Shown here piece after piece: positions 33,516 to 42,052 of a stretch of DNA of 57,232 nucleotides. Made by a program: the position numbers and the translations under genes. This stretch comes from an uncultured Blautia sp. GTDB lineage: Bacteria; Bacillota; Clostridia; Lachnospirales; Lachnospiraceae. How positions within the stretch are numbered: the first letter of the stretch is position 1; every line of letters starts with the position of its first letter. The stretch is from NCBI GenBank assembly GCA_934408705.1, contig CAKRVL010000005.1, positions 1-57,232 on the forward strand. The letters run 5' to 3'. Below the pieces are notes generated by a model, which was given only the letters and a program-made list of their open reading frames with translations, had not been told where the DNA came from and did not search any database.

Positions 33516-35284
33516 TACTGTGCCCCTCCTTCTGTCTCAGTTTCTTCTGTCCCGGCTTCTTCTGTCCCGGCTTCTCCCATTCCAGCTTCTTCTGTCCCGG
33601 CTTCTTCCGTCACGGCTTCTTCCGTTCCGGTTTCTTCCATTCCGGCTGCAGTCACCGGATCCAGCAGATAGATCACGATCTGGCCTGTTACCTTATCCGG
33701 CTGAACCTGTTCTTCACTGTTGCCATCTGTCATTGCAGTCATCACATTACAATAGTCTACAATTGACTCCTTCTCAAGTAACTGCACCAGACTGTTAATG
33801 TCTGACAGGTTCTCCCCCGTTACCGGAAGAGTCAGCTGATTACCGCTTACACTCCAGCTGCTTACCGTTACCTTCGGGAAAATCACGTCCTTCATCAGAT
33901 GCAGCACATCCGGCCGGTTCAGATAGCTAAGCTCATCCGCCGTCAGTCCCTGATAAGTATAATGTGCATATGTATCCTGAAGATCTCCGAAGCTATCAAT
34001 ATAAGCAGTAATATCATCTACCTGCTTCTGCAGCTCCGAAACCATAGACTCCTCTTCGCTCATTTTCACAAGTCTGTCTGCAACTGCAACTTTTCCGATT
34101 ATTCCAGCAGCTACAATAATAGCACCAATAGCCGGAACAGCCACAAAATAATGCTTTTTCTTCACGCCTGCAAGCGCAAGGTTGATCTGCTTCTTAGACA
34201 CATGTCCGGTACGCCCAAGGGCAACACCTGCTGCCAGCATCCACAACGCAGACACCTCAGATACATTATTTCCCCGCAGGCCCTCCAGAAGATCCTGTGC
34301 ATCATGAATTCTCACATCCAGATTTTCTTCAAGGCTCTGGCGCATGGTTTCAACAGGAGCACCACCACCGCAGATATAAATATCCTCCAGATGGCTGTCC
34401 GGATTACTGAACTGATAGAAATTCAGCGCTCTCATCAGCTCCACACTGATCTGGGAAAAAGCATCCCGGCACACATCACTGTGGATACAGTCCTCATGGT
34501 TCGCCAGCAGCCAGGTATGTGCCAGATGAATATCAATATGGTAGTTATCTGCAAGCAGCTCCTCCACCTGTCCCATACCACGTTCGATCACACGGGTAAC
34601 CTGATGTCTGTCTCCCTTGAAGATCAGAAGACGGCAGGATGTGCTTCCCAGATCCAGGATTCCGTATTCCTTATCCATGTCCCCATCACTGTTCAGCTTA
34701 TAATGAAGAAGATTCTCGCAGGCAGATACCTCCGGTGCCACGAAAGTAAGCTTAAGACCTGCCTTTCGTGCCATAAGCCGAAGGTCATCTATTGCCTCCA
34801 GCGGCGCAGCAGCGGCCAAAAGCTCCATCTCACCACGATTCTCCTGCTGCTCTTCATTTTCCTCCGAAGCTTTACGCTTCTTCTTTTTCGAAGCTTTCTT
34901 CGTCTTTTTTCCCCCGGGCACTTCTCCATCGAGATTCCAGGAATAATCAAATACATATTTCTTCAGTTCATCTGTAATATAATCACGGAATTCATAAGGC
35001 AGATTATAAACCAGCTGCTCTGCTGTCATCTCCGGCATTGTCACATTACGCAGAAAGCACATTCCTGAAGACACCACAACAGCCGCTTCCTTACAGCGGA
35101 TCTTGTTCTCCTTCATGGTTTTGCGGATCAGTTCTCCTGTAGTCTCCACAGAAACAATCCTGCCATCTCTGACAAGCCCCTCCGGCATCTGCGCAGAAGC
35201 CGTCTTCACAATATTTTCGCCCTTCATAAGCACCAGCTTCAGCTGATCCTTACCTATATCAATTCCAAGACATGATTTTGCCAT
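33515..35284 (-). CDS. pilM: PilM-PilN fusion type IV pilus assembly protein
   Basis: A 589-aa protein. Residues 1-375 are a PilM-type actin-like ATPase (CLGIDIGKDQLKLVLMKG; ILDLGSTSCRLLIF; ICGGGAPVETM). A lysine-rich insert lies at about 127-150. A membrane helix (about 395-415, FVAVPAIGAIIVAAGII) is followed by a coiled coil and a PilN-like periplasmic domain. PilM and PilN are usually separate; here they seem fused. The tail repeats GTEEAG-type units coded by about 15-bp DNA repeats. It sits next to the prepilin peptidase gene in the operon. I keep the symbol pilM for the fused protein. Confidence 0.83.
   Translation of the reverse strand: MAKSCLGIDIGKDQLKLVLMKGENIVKTASAQMPEGLVRDGRIVSVETTGELIRKTMKENKIRCKEAAVVVSSGMCFLRNVTMPEMTAEQLVYNLPYEFRDYITDELKKYVFDYSWNLDGEVPGGKKTKKASKKKKRKASEENEEQQENRGEMELLAAAAPLEAIDDLRLMARKAGLKLTFVAPEVSACENLLHYKLNSDGDMDKEYGILDLGSTSCRLLIFKGDRHQVTRVIERGMGQVEELLADNYHIDIHLAHTWLLANHEDCIHSDVCRDAFSQISVELMRALNFYQFSNPDSHLEDIYICGGGAPVETMRQSLEENLDVRIHDAQDLLEGLRGNNVSEVSALWMLAAGVALGRTGHVSKKQINLALAGVKKKHYFVAVPAIGAIIVAAGIIGKVAVADRLVKMSEEESMVSELQKQVDDITAYIDSFGDLQDTYAHYTYQGLTADELSYLNRPDVLHLMKDVIFPKVTVSSWSVSGNQLTLPVTGENLSDINSLVQLLEKESIVDYCNVMTAMTDGNSEEQVQPDKVTGQIVIYLLDPVTAAGMEETGTEEAVTEEAGTEEAGMGEAGTEEAGTEETETEGGAQ
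33535..33660. repeat. Low-complexity tandem repeat in the PilM tail
   Basis: About eight imperfect 15-bp units containing CTTCTTCTGTCCCGG or close variants encode the acidic TEEAG repeats. Unit number could change in frame. Confidence 0.75.
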
Positions 35285-35323
35285 ATGTGTCCTCTTTCTA
35301 TGTCTTTATCTCACTTATATCTG

Positions 35324-36118
35324 TCACAGCAATCCAACGTACCATCTCACCAGTCCGTCCCCGTACAAAAGCATGGCATAAAAGGCCAGCGCAATAGACG
35401 GTCCGAATGGGATCAGGGATCCGTTTCTCTCTTTTTTCCCTTTCTGTATCACTCCGGTAATAAGACCGAGGATACAGGAAAAAAACAGGGCAAACAGAGA
35501 TGCTGCCACACCCAGGTAAAGTCCCATAACAACGAAAAGCTTCAGATCTCCGCCGCCCATAGATTCTTTTCCAAGGATTTTATCAAAAAGCAGGACGAGA
35601 GCCAGCATAGCTGCTCCGTAGCCTACTCCTGAAAGTACATGATACAATACTTCTGTTCCACTCATTCCCATAAATGGAATTGCCACGAACCAGGCGATCA
35701 CCGAAACCAGCAGACAGCCATTGGGAATCTCAAAGATTTCCAGATCTACCAGGGAAAGACAGAACAGACAGCAGGCCAGCACCATATTTCTCACATATGC
35801 CGGGGAGATGTCGAACCTGAGAAGGGTGAGAACGCTCACCGCGGCAAAGAACAGCTCCGTAAGCATATACCTGGGACTGATCCTGGTTTTGCAGTAGCGG
35901 CATTTCCCCCCAAGAAAAATCCAGGAAAATACCGGAATCAGATCCAGAACTCCCAATACATGGCCACAGCTTGTACAATGGCTTCTTCCCTTCACGAAGG
36001 ATTCACCATGGGCAATCCGCCATGCGGCACAATTGAGAAAGGATCCAAGCACTGCTCCAAGGATTCCTGCTAATACACAACAGTATATCATAAAAAATAT
36101 ATCTTCATATATGGACAT
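35324..36118 (-). CDS. pilD: Prepilin peptidase (PilD-type)
   Basis: A 264-aa polytopic membrane aspartic protease that removes prepilin leaders and methylates the new N-terminus. LGSFLNCAAWRI is the typical opening; two zinc CxxC pairs are CTSC and CRYC; the catalytic Asp residues are in SLVDLEIFEIPN and in GGGDLKLF. About eight hydrophobic segments are visible. It lies downstream of pilC in the pilus operon and serves the prepilins encoded here. Confidence 0.95.
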   Translation of the reverse strand: MSIYEDIFFMIYCCVLAGILGAVLGSFLNCAAWRIAHGESFVKGRSHCTSCGHVLGVLDLIPVFSWIFLGGKCRYCKTRISPRYMLTELFFAAVSVLTLLRFDISPAYVRNMVLACCLFCLSLVDLEIFEIPNGCLLVSVIAWFVAIPFMGMSGTEVLYHVLSGVGYGAAMLALVLLFDKILGKESMGGGDLKLFVVMGLYLGVAASLFALFFSCILGLITGVIQKGKKERNGSLIPFGPSIALAFYAMLLYGDGLVRWYVGLL

Positions 36119-36188
36119 TTTGTTTTTTTACCTGTTTTTCTAAATAATTTGAATGCAGATCGCGAAACGACTGTGTTCATGAGTAAGA

Positions 36189-37403
36189 TCACATAACACT
36201 GTACATCTGGAACATAGCAATATACACTGCCAGAACAATATATCCGGCAATAACCGCCATACCTATCAGCAGCGTCGGCTCCAGTTTCTTTAGAACATCC
36301 TGTACTGCCATATCAAGTTCAGATTCATAGTATCCGGAAACAGTATGTAATGTGTCCTCCAGCTCACCGGTTTCTTCTCCAACCGCAGTCATATCCACCA
36401 GGATATCCGGCAGACAATTGGCCTCACGCATACATTCACCCAGAGTATGTCCTTCCTCCAGACGGGAGGTCATTTTTCCCACACTCTGGCTGATATAATA
36501 ATTGTTGATAACCCTTGCCGTAATACTTACCGCCTTGGTCAGCTGCAGACCGGCACCGATCAGAGTAGTCAGGTTGGCTGCGAACTCGCTTGCCGCGCTA
36601 AGATATGTAACCTTTCCCAGTACAGGAATTTTCAGAGCAAGCTTCGCCACATTCAGCCGGCCCTTTTCAGTATTTGCATACAGCTTGAAAATAAGGACAA
36701 GCGCAGCTATCACAACCACCATCAGGAAAATATATTTCTGGAAAAATCCGGATATGGCGATCAGCGACTGTGTGATAAGTGGCAGCTCCGCATCATAGGA
36801 AGCAAAAATATCCATAAAGGTAGGTACTACCTTTACCATCAATACGATTACTACAACCACTGCAAGTGCAAGGACGAAAACCGGATAGATAAGGGCATTT
36901 CGAACCTTTGCACGCATTTTTACCTGCTTATCATAATGCTGATACATTGTCTCAAAGGCTCTGGCCAGATTACCGGATTCCTCACCGGCACGGATGGTCT
37001 CTATAAATACCGCCGGAAGCAGCTTGCCGCCACGTTCCTGGAAGCTGGTGGCCACACTGCGGCCTGCCTCTACATCCTCAGCCACCTTTTTTAAAACATT
37101 TTTCAGTTTTTTGTCTGTCATTTTATCCCCGATCAGCCGGACTGTACGGCCAATAGGAATGCCGGACTGAAGGATAATGGAAAACTGGGCACACATCAGA
37201 GAAAAGGCTTTGGTATTCAGGCGATTTCCACCGATTTCCATGCTCAGAAGCCCCGGCTTCTTCTCTTCCACTTCTGTGAGCTTCAGAACAATATCACAGT
37301 CCTGCTTGATACGGTCCACCGCATCAAACTCATTAAAGCCCTCTACCACGCCGGAGACTTTCACACCGCTCCTGGAGATGGCTGTATATTTGTAGGTTGC
37401 CAA
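36189..37403 (-). CDS. pilC: Type IV pilus inner-membrane platform protein (PilC)
   Basis: A 404-aa GspF/PilC platform protein. It shows YKYTAISRSGVKVSGVVE, two repeated T2SSF domains (for example SIILQSGIPI, TIRAGEESGNLARAFETM, MTAVGEETGELEDTL), three membrane segments and the final PTLLIGMAVIAGYIVLAVYIAMF. The frame opens with a TTG at 37427, but a TTG at 37403 just after AAAGGTGG is the better start. It works with PilB and PilT. It sits between pilT and pilD. Confidence 0.93.
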   Translation of the reverse strand: MATYKYTAISRSGVKVSGVVEGFNEFDAVDRIKQDCDIVLKLTEVEEKKPGLLSMEIGGNRLNTKAFSLMCAQFSIILQSGIPIGRTVRLIGDKMTDKKLKNVLKKVAEDVEAGRSVATSFQERGGKLLPAVFIETIRAGEESGNLARAFETMYQHYDKQVKMRAKVRNALIYPVFVLALAVVVVIVLMVKVVPTFMDIFASYDAELPLITQSLIAISGFFQKYIFLMVVVIAALVLIFKLYANTEKGRLNVAKLALKIPVLGKVTYLSAASEFAANLTTLIGAGLQLTKAVSITARVINNYYISQSVGKMTSRLEEGHTLGECMREANCLPDILVDMTAVGEETGELEDTLHTVSGYYESELDMAVQDVLKKLEPTLLIGMAVIAGYIVLAVYIAMFQMYSVM

Positions 37404-37444
37404 TTGTTGTCCACCTTTCTTGCACAATTTGTCAAGGGATGCTG

Positions 37445-38491
37445 TTACGCATTCTTCTTGACATATGCCTGGTCGTGACTGTATTCTACAGCCACAGTCT
37501 TATCGATCTGTCTCTGTCTTACCAGATTTACCAGTGACTGATCCATTGTCTGTCCGCCGATTGCCGCGCTTGTAGCAATGGCATTAGCGATCTGCGGTGT
37601 ATTTCCGCTTCGGATCATATTGCGGATTCCATCAGTTACGACCATAACCTCGCTTGCCAGCACACGGCCGCCTGTTTTTTTCTTCACAAGCTGCTGTGAA
37701 ATAACTGCCATCAATGTCATGGATAACTGCAGACGGATCTGATTCTGCATGCCTTCCGGGAAAACCTGTACCATACGGTCAATAGCATCAGATGCACTTC
37801 CTGTATGCAGGGTTCCGAATACCAGATGGCCTGTTTCAGCTGCAGTAATCGCAGTCTCGATAGTATCCTTGTCTCGCATCTCACCGATAAGAATAACATC
37901 CGGATCCTCTCTCAGACTGGCACGAAGCCCTTCTGAAAAGCTTGCGGTGTCTTTTCCCACCTCACGCTGGTTGATAACGCATAAATCTGGAGTATAAACG
38001 TACTCAATAGGATCTTCCAGAGTTACGATGTGGTTCTTTCTGGTGTGATTGATCGCGTCCAGCATAGCAGCCAGAGTGGTAGATTTACCGGAGCCTGTTT
38101 CACCTGTTACCAGAACGATACCTTTATGAAGCCTGGTGAACTCCAGCGCAGACGGAGGAAGTCCCAGTTCATCCAGTCTGGGGATGGATTCGCTGAGCAG
38201 TCGGATAGCTGCTGATACTCTTCCCTGTTGTCTGAAAACATGGCATCTACAGCGGATGCCACCGATTTCCCGGGAAAAATCAAGCTCTCCTGTATACTCC
38301 AGCTTATCATATAAAGCATCCTTCGCCAAATCCCGGCAGAGAGCTTCACAGTCGTTCTCTGACAGACGTTCCTCTGCCATATTTTCCAGCTGTCCATCCA
38401 GACGGTATTTGGGAGGCAGACCGCATACCAGATGGATATCGGACGCACCCATTTGTCTGGCCTGCCGGGTTAAATCTTCTATATTGTACAT
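37445..38491 (-). CDS. pilT: Pilus retraction ATPase (PilT)
   Basis: A 348-aa hexameric ATPase that retracts the pilus. Walker A GETGSGKST (130-138), Asp box ITLEDPIEYV, Walker B VILIGEMRD, His box region LVFGTLHTGSASDAIDRMVQVFP, and the AIRNMIRSGNTPQI-type C-terminal region where AIRNLIRE is expected. ATG is preceded by AGGAGAC. PilT indicates a retractile pilus rather than a competence pseudopilus. Confidence 0.95.
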   Translation of the reverse strand: MYNIEDLTRQARQMGASDIHLVCGLPPKYRLDGQLENMAEERLSENDCEALCRDLAKDALYDKLEYTGELDFSREIGGIRCRCHVFRQQGRVSAAIRLLSESIPRLDELGLPPSALEFTRLHKGIVLVTGETGSGKSTTLAAMLDAINHTRKNHIVTLEDPIEYVYTPDLCVINQREVGKDTASFSEGLRASLREDPDVILIGEMRDKDTIETAITAAETGHLVFGTLHTGSASDAIDRMVQVFPEGMQNQIRLQLSMTLMAVISQQLVKKKTGGRVLASEVMVVTDGIRNMIRSGNTPQIANAIATSAAIGGQTMDQSLVNLVRQRQIDKTVAVEYSHDQAYVKKNA

Positions 38492-38543
38492 TGCTTTAGT
38501 CTCCTGACTGTTTATTTTCCTTTATTTCACATAAGCAGAGGGC

Positions 38544-40262
38544 TTACTCTTCCGTCTTCATATCTCCGGTTTCGTAAATTACACGCTGTACTTCTTCACA
38601 GGTAGTAATTCCCTCTTCTACAAGCTGGATCGCATTTTCCCGAAGTGTCTTGTGACCGCTCTGCACACCTGCCAGCTCCTTCTCTATGACAGCTCTTCCG
38701 GCCTGACAGGAAATTAACGAACGGATCTCAGGAGTGATTTCCAGGATCTCAAATACGCCGATTCGTCCCCTATAACCGGTATTAAAGCAATCTGCGCAGC
38801 CTTCACCGCGATAGAAAATATGCTTATGCTCTGTGCTAAGCCCCAGACGGCTTACTTCCTCATCTGTTGCCTCATAGCTTTTTTTACACTTAGGACAAAT
38901 ACGGCGGACAAGTCTCTGGGAAATCACCGCCCGGAGAGCTGCTGCAACCAGATATGGCTCAACGCCAATGTCCTCCAGACGCTCAATAGTTCCCACAGCA
39001 TCATTAGTATGAATAGTAGAAAGCACAACATGTCCTGTGATCGCGGCTCTCATACTGATCTGGGCAGTCTCACCATCTCGGATTTCTCCCACTGCAATGA
39101 TATCCGGGTCCTGACGAAGTATGGCACGAAGGCCATTGGCAAAATCCATGCCTGTTTTTTCATTGATCTGTACCTGGTTTACTCCGTCGATATTGTACTC
39201 AACAGGATCCTCCAGGGTTACTACATTCACTTCCTCAGTATTCAGCTGGGAAATCATGGTATTCATAGTAGAGGATTTACCACTTCCTGTTGGTCCAGCA
39301 ATAAGGATAACTCCGCTGTTACAGTGAATCGCACGCTGATATTTCTTCAGGTTATCGCCCATAAGACCGATAGAATCAGGAGTAAGATAACCGGCTCTTT
39401 TGTCCAGAAGACGGGCAACTATCTTCTCTCCATATACAGTTGGCAGGGAGTTAACACGAAGGTCAAACTCACCTCTTTTATTCTTCACATTAAAACGTCC
39501 ATCCTGCGGAATACGACGCTCTGCAATATCCATTCCACTCATAATTTTCAAACGGGAAACAACAGAATTCTGCAGATTCTTAGGAATTGTCAGAATCTTA
39601 CGAAGTAAACCGTCAATACGCATTCGCACCTGAAGCTCTTTTTCCTTGGGTTCAATATGAATATCGCTGGCACGTTCCAGAATGGCACGTTCGATGATAG
39701 AATTTACCAGACGAATAGTAGGCGCATCGTTAATGTTGTCGTTGAGAATATTTCCTGTGAACTGATTTTCTTCGATCGCATTCTCTTCAGAAGGCGCCTC
39801 ACGTTTCATGGCTTCGATTGCCCTTGCGGCACCCTCATTTCCATAGAGGACCAGAATGGCATGCTCCACACCCTCAGCTGTCGCGATCATAGGAATGATT
39901 TTTTTACGGACAGCCTTCTTAACCTCCTCAATTGCATAGAAGTTCATAGGATCGCTCATAGCCAGATACAGTTCATCCTTATCAACGCTGACCGGCACTA
40001 CCTGAAACTGCTTCGCTATATTTTTCGGAACAACCTGGGCCATAGTGATAGGAATGGTTGTTTTCGAAAGGTCTATGTATTCAATACCAAGCTGAAGACG
40101 AAGTGCTTCGATCAGCTCTGCTTCTGTGATGATTCCAGCAGAAATCAGGGCTGCACCAAGTCGCTCCTTGGTTTCCTTCTGTCTCTTCAGCCCTGTTTCC
40201 AATTCATCCGGGGTGATGGTACCTGCTGCGATGAGCAGGTCGCCAAGACGTTTGTATGCCAT
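38544..40262 (-). CDS. pilB: Pilus extension ATPase (PilB) with two MshEN motifs
   Basis: A 572-aa assembly ATPase. The N-terminal domain carries two RLGxxLLxxG-type motifs (residues about 5-28 and 34-57, ending LKRQ and LRLQ), matching the MshEN consensus that binds cyclic di-GMP. Then Walker A GPTGSGKSST, Asp box VVTLEDPVEYNI, Walker B DIIAVGEIRD, and a tetracysteine zinc site (CPKC...CADC). It directly precedes pilT in the operon. Cyclic di-GMP control of extension is therefore likely. Confidence 0.95.
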   Translation of the reverse strand: MAYKRLGDLLIAAGTITPDELETGLKRQKETKERLGAALISAGIITEAELIEALRLQLGIEYIDLSKTTIPITMAQVVPKNIAKQFQVVPVSVDKDELYLAMSDPMNFYAIEEVKKAVRKKIIPMIATAEGVEHAILVLYGNEGAARAIEAMKREAPSEENAIEENQFTGNILNDNINDAPTIRLVNSIIERAILERASDIHIEPKEKELQVRMRIDGLLRKILTIPKNLQNSVVSRLKIMSGMDIAERRIPQDGRFNVKNKRGEFDLRVNSLPTVYGEKIVARLLDKRAGYLTPDSIGLMGDNLKKYQRAIHCNSGVILIAGPTGSGKSSTMNTMISQLNTEEVNVVTLEDPVEYNIDGVNQVQINEKTGMDFANGLRAILRQDPDIIAVGEIRDGETAQISMRAAITGHVVLSTIHTNDAVGTIERLEDIGVEPYLVAAALRAVISQRLVRRICPKCKKSYEATDEEVSRLGLSTEHKHIFYRGEGCADCFNTGYRGRIGVFEILEITPEIRSLISCQAGRAVIEKELAGVQSGHKTLRENAIQLVEEGITTCEEVQRVIYETGDMKTEE

Positions 40263-40335
40263 TTGGGGATTCTCCTTTGTGTGTTTGGTTTATGATCGTT
40301 TTCGATTTATTTTTTTTCATATGCTAATATGAATA

Positions 40336-40935
40336 TCAAGCTTTATTTATTTTTAACTCATTCACCGGAATCACATCGAAATTATTCGTTACTAAATTGT
40401 TTCCATTTTTATCTGTAACCTGAAGTGCAACTCGAAATGTATTATGCTTCGCATCAAATTTCACACTTCCGATCTTTGCTTTCAAATTAAAAGAACTATA
40501 ACTTGCCGAAGAAATCAGCTTCTGCCAAACCAGATCATCACTCTCATCTATTATTTGAATCGCAAGCTCTCCACCTGCCGTATCAACAACGGGAGCTCCT
40601 TTTCGATCAATTGCCAGAAAACTGCTTTGCGTTTTCCCATAAACGGGACTGAAATATTTCGTTAAATTGCCACCATCATCTATTGTAATAGTTGTAGTAT
40701 ATCTAAGTTCTGTCTCAATTACATTTGTTAATGTAGAGCACAGTTGTTTTCCATGTGAACGTTCCAACGACTCATTATACATTCGTGTTGCAAAAGCCAT
40801 TCCCTGAGTCAAAACCTGACTAGCCAAAAGTATTATGATCGTAGCCACCAATAACTCCCCCAGGGAAAAGCCACGCCGTTCAGACAGCTTTTTTCGTATT
40901 TTTTCTGTAATTCTATTTTTAGCTGTATATCCCAT
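40336..40935 (-). CDS. Minor prepilin-like protein (FSLGE type)
   Basis: A 199-aa pseudopilin. Leader ends RRG (residue 22), then FSLGE with Glu+5 (E27) and the helix LLVATIIILLASQVLTQGMAF. The C-terminal domain is a beta-rich head (VFRVALQVTDKNGNNLVTNN-like ending). It probably belongs to the minor pilin tip complex with the next two genes. It lies upstream of pilB and downstream of the other minor pilin genes. It is likely cleaved by the prepilin peptidase here. Confidence 0.8.
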   Translation of the reverse strand: MGYTAKNRITEKIRKKLSERRGFSLGELLVATIIILLASQVLTQGMAFATRMYNESLERSHGKQLCSTLTNVIETELRYTTTITIDDGGNLTKYFSPVYGKTQSSFLAIDRKGAPVVDTAGGELAIQIIDESDDLVWQKLISSASYSSFNLKAKIGSVKFDAKHNTFRVALQVTDKNGNNLVTNNFDVIPVNELKINKA

Positions 40936-40982
40936 TATCCTCTCCTGTGGGTGTATTCCAGATTGTTACCATTCACTGTGTT

Positions 40983-41312
40983 TTATTTTATAATATCATA
41001 ATAATAATATTTCTTATCTGCTTTCTTTTCTGTTTCGTATATCCTTACATCCATTGTAACAGAATTTCCGGTTCCCACACTGTTCTTTTCAGAAATAGTA
41101 ACTGTAGATTGTTCTGTCTGGGGATTACCCACAACAAAAGCAGTGTCTGTATTATCAGCCTTTTTATTTACCCGGGCGGCTGTTACAACAGCTCCTGCAA
41201 CCATAAGTACTGCCAATGACAAAATAATCATTGTTACAAGCGTTTCCGCAATCGTTTCTCCAGAATTATTATGAAATTTTCTCTTTAATTTCTCTTTCAT
41301 CGGCTGCTTCAT
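40983..41312 (-). CDS. Small prepilin-like protein
   Basis: A 109-aa pseudopilin. SGETIAETLVTMIILSLAVL gives cleavage after G18 and Glu at +5 (E23), with E instead of the usual aromatic at +1. A basic leader and about 85 residues of head follow. Its ATG overlaps the upstream stop in ATGA (41309-41312). A minor subunit of the tip complex is likely. Confidence 0.75.
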   Translation of the reverse strand: MKQPMKEKLKRKFHNNSGETIAETLVTMIILSLAVLMVAGAVVTAARVNKKADNTDTAFVVGNPQTEQSTVTISEKNSVGTGNSVTMDVRIYETEKKADKKYYYYDIIK

Positions 41313-42022
41313 TCCGCCACATTACGCTCCTTATCACCATAAAAAATATCAGATGCATCCCAGGTATAAGTTACATATGTAACTTTTGTTCTATTTTCAC
41401 CCATAGTTTCTGTTCTTTCTGAACTCACTTTTCCAGACAGCGTCAACACCATCTGACAAATATCATAACCAGTACCGGCAGTGAACAAAACAGAAATATC
41501 AAACCCGGAACGTGTAGTTTCTTCTTCATTTTCGGTTTTTTTGATTGTCAAAGCTGCAGTTACTTCACACACTTGGCTTTCTTCACCAACAAGACCAGAT
41601 GGCACGGAAACAGTAAAGGTTTTTGTATATGGCTGTACTGCTACTTTAATATTATAAAAATCTTCGATATACTTTTTCAAAAAAGTGGGAAAATCCTTAC
41701 TTGAACTTGTACCATTTAAATAATTTCCGCTCCAGGTAATTACAGAGTCTCCTGTTTGATTTCCATTTTCATCTAATGTTATCTTCTTTTCCCATTTGAT
41801 ACTGGTATTCTCAATTGCATCACGAATCATTCGTGCTGCACTGGAACATATCAAATAATTCTGTTCAGCCTTTCGATCTGACTCCACACGCTTCACTGTA
41901 GTCACAGCACCATTCAAAATAACAACACTTACAACCGATGCTACTAAAAAAAGCAATAAACCAAAGAATATGGAGGTGCCTTTTTCCGATATTAATTTCT
42001 TGTTTATTTTCTCTCTCAGCAT
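41309..42022 (-). CDS. Minor pilin-like (PilX/GspK-type) protein
   Basis: A 237-aa protein. The basic leader ends EKG and the helix TSIFFGLLLFLVASVVSVVIL follows, but no Glu+5 is present, as in PilX- or GspK-like tip subunits. The rest is a soluble head. It overlaps the next gene by 4 bp and follows the giant prepilin gene by 30 bp. It is probably part of the pilus tip. Confidence 0.65.
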   Translation of the reverse strand: MLREKINKKLISEKGTSIFFGLLLFLVASVVSVVILNGAVTTVKRVESDRKAEQNYLICSSAARMIRDAIENTSIKWEKKITLDENGNQTGDSVITWSGNYLNGTSSSKDFPTFLKKYIEDFYNIKVAVQPYTKTFTVSVPSGLVGEESQVCEVTAALTIKKTENEEETTRSGFDISVLFTAGTGYDICQMVLTLSGKVSSERTETMGENRTKVTYVTYTWDASDIFYGDKERNVAE

Positions 42023-42052
42023 AAAGCTGGCACCTCCATTATTATCCTTCTT

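Noticed and set aside
33899..35068. Forward frame of 389 codons opposite pilM
   Set aside because: Antisense to a conserved pilus gene; no known domain or start signal.
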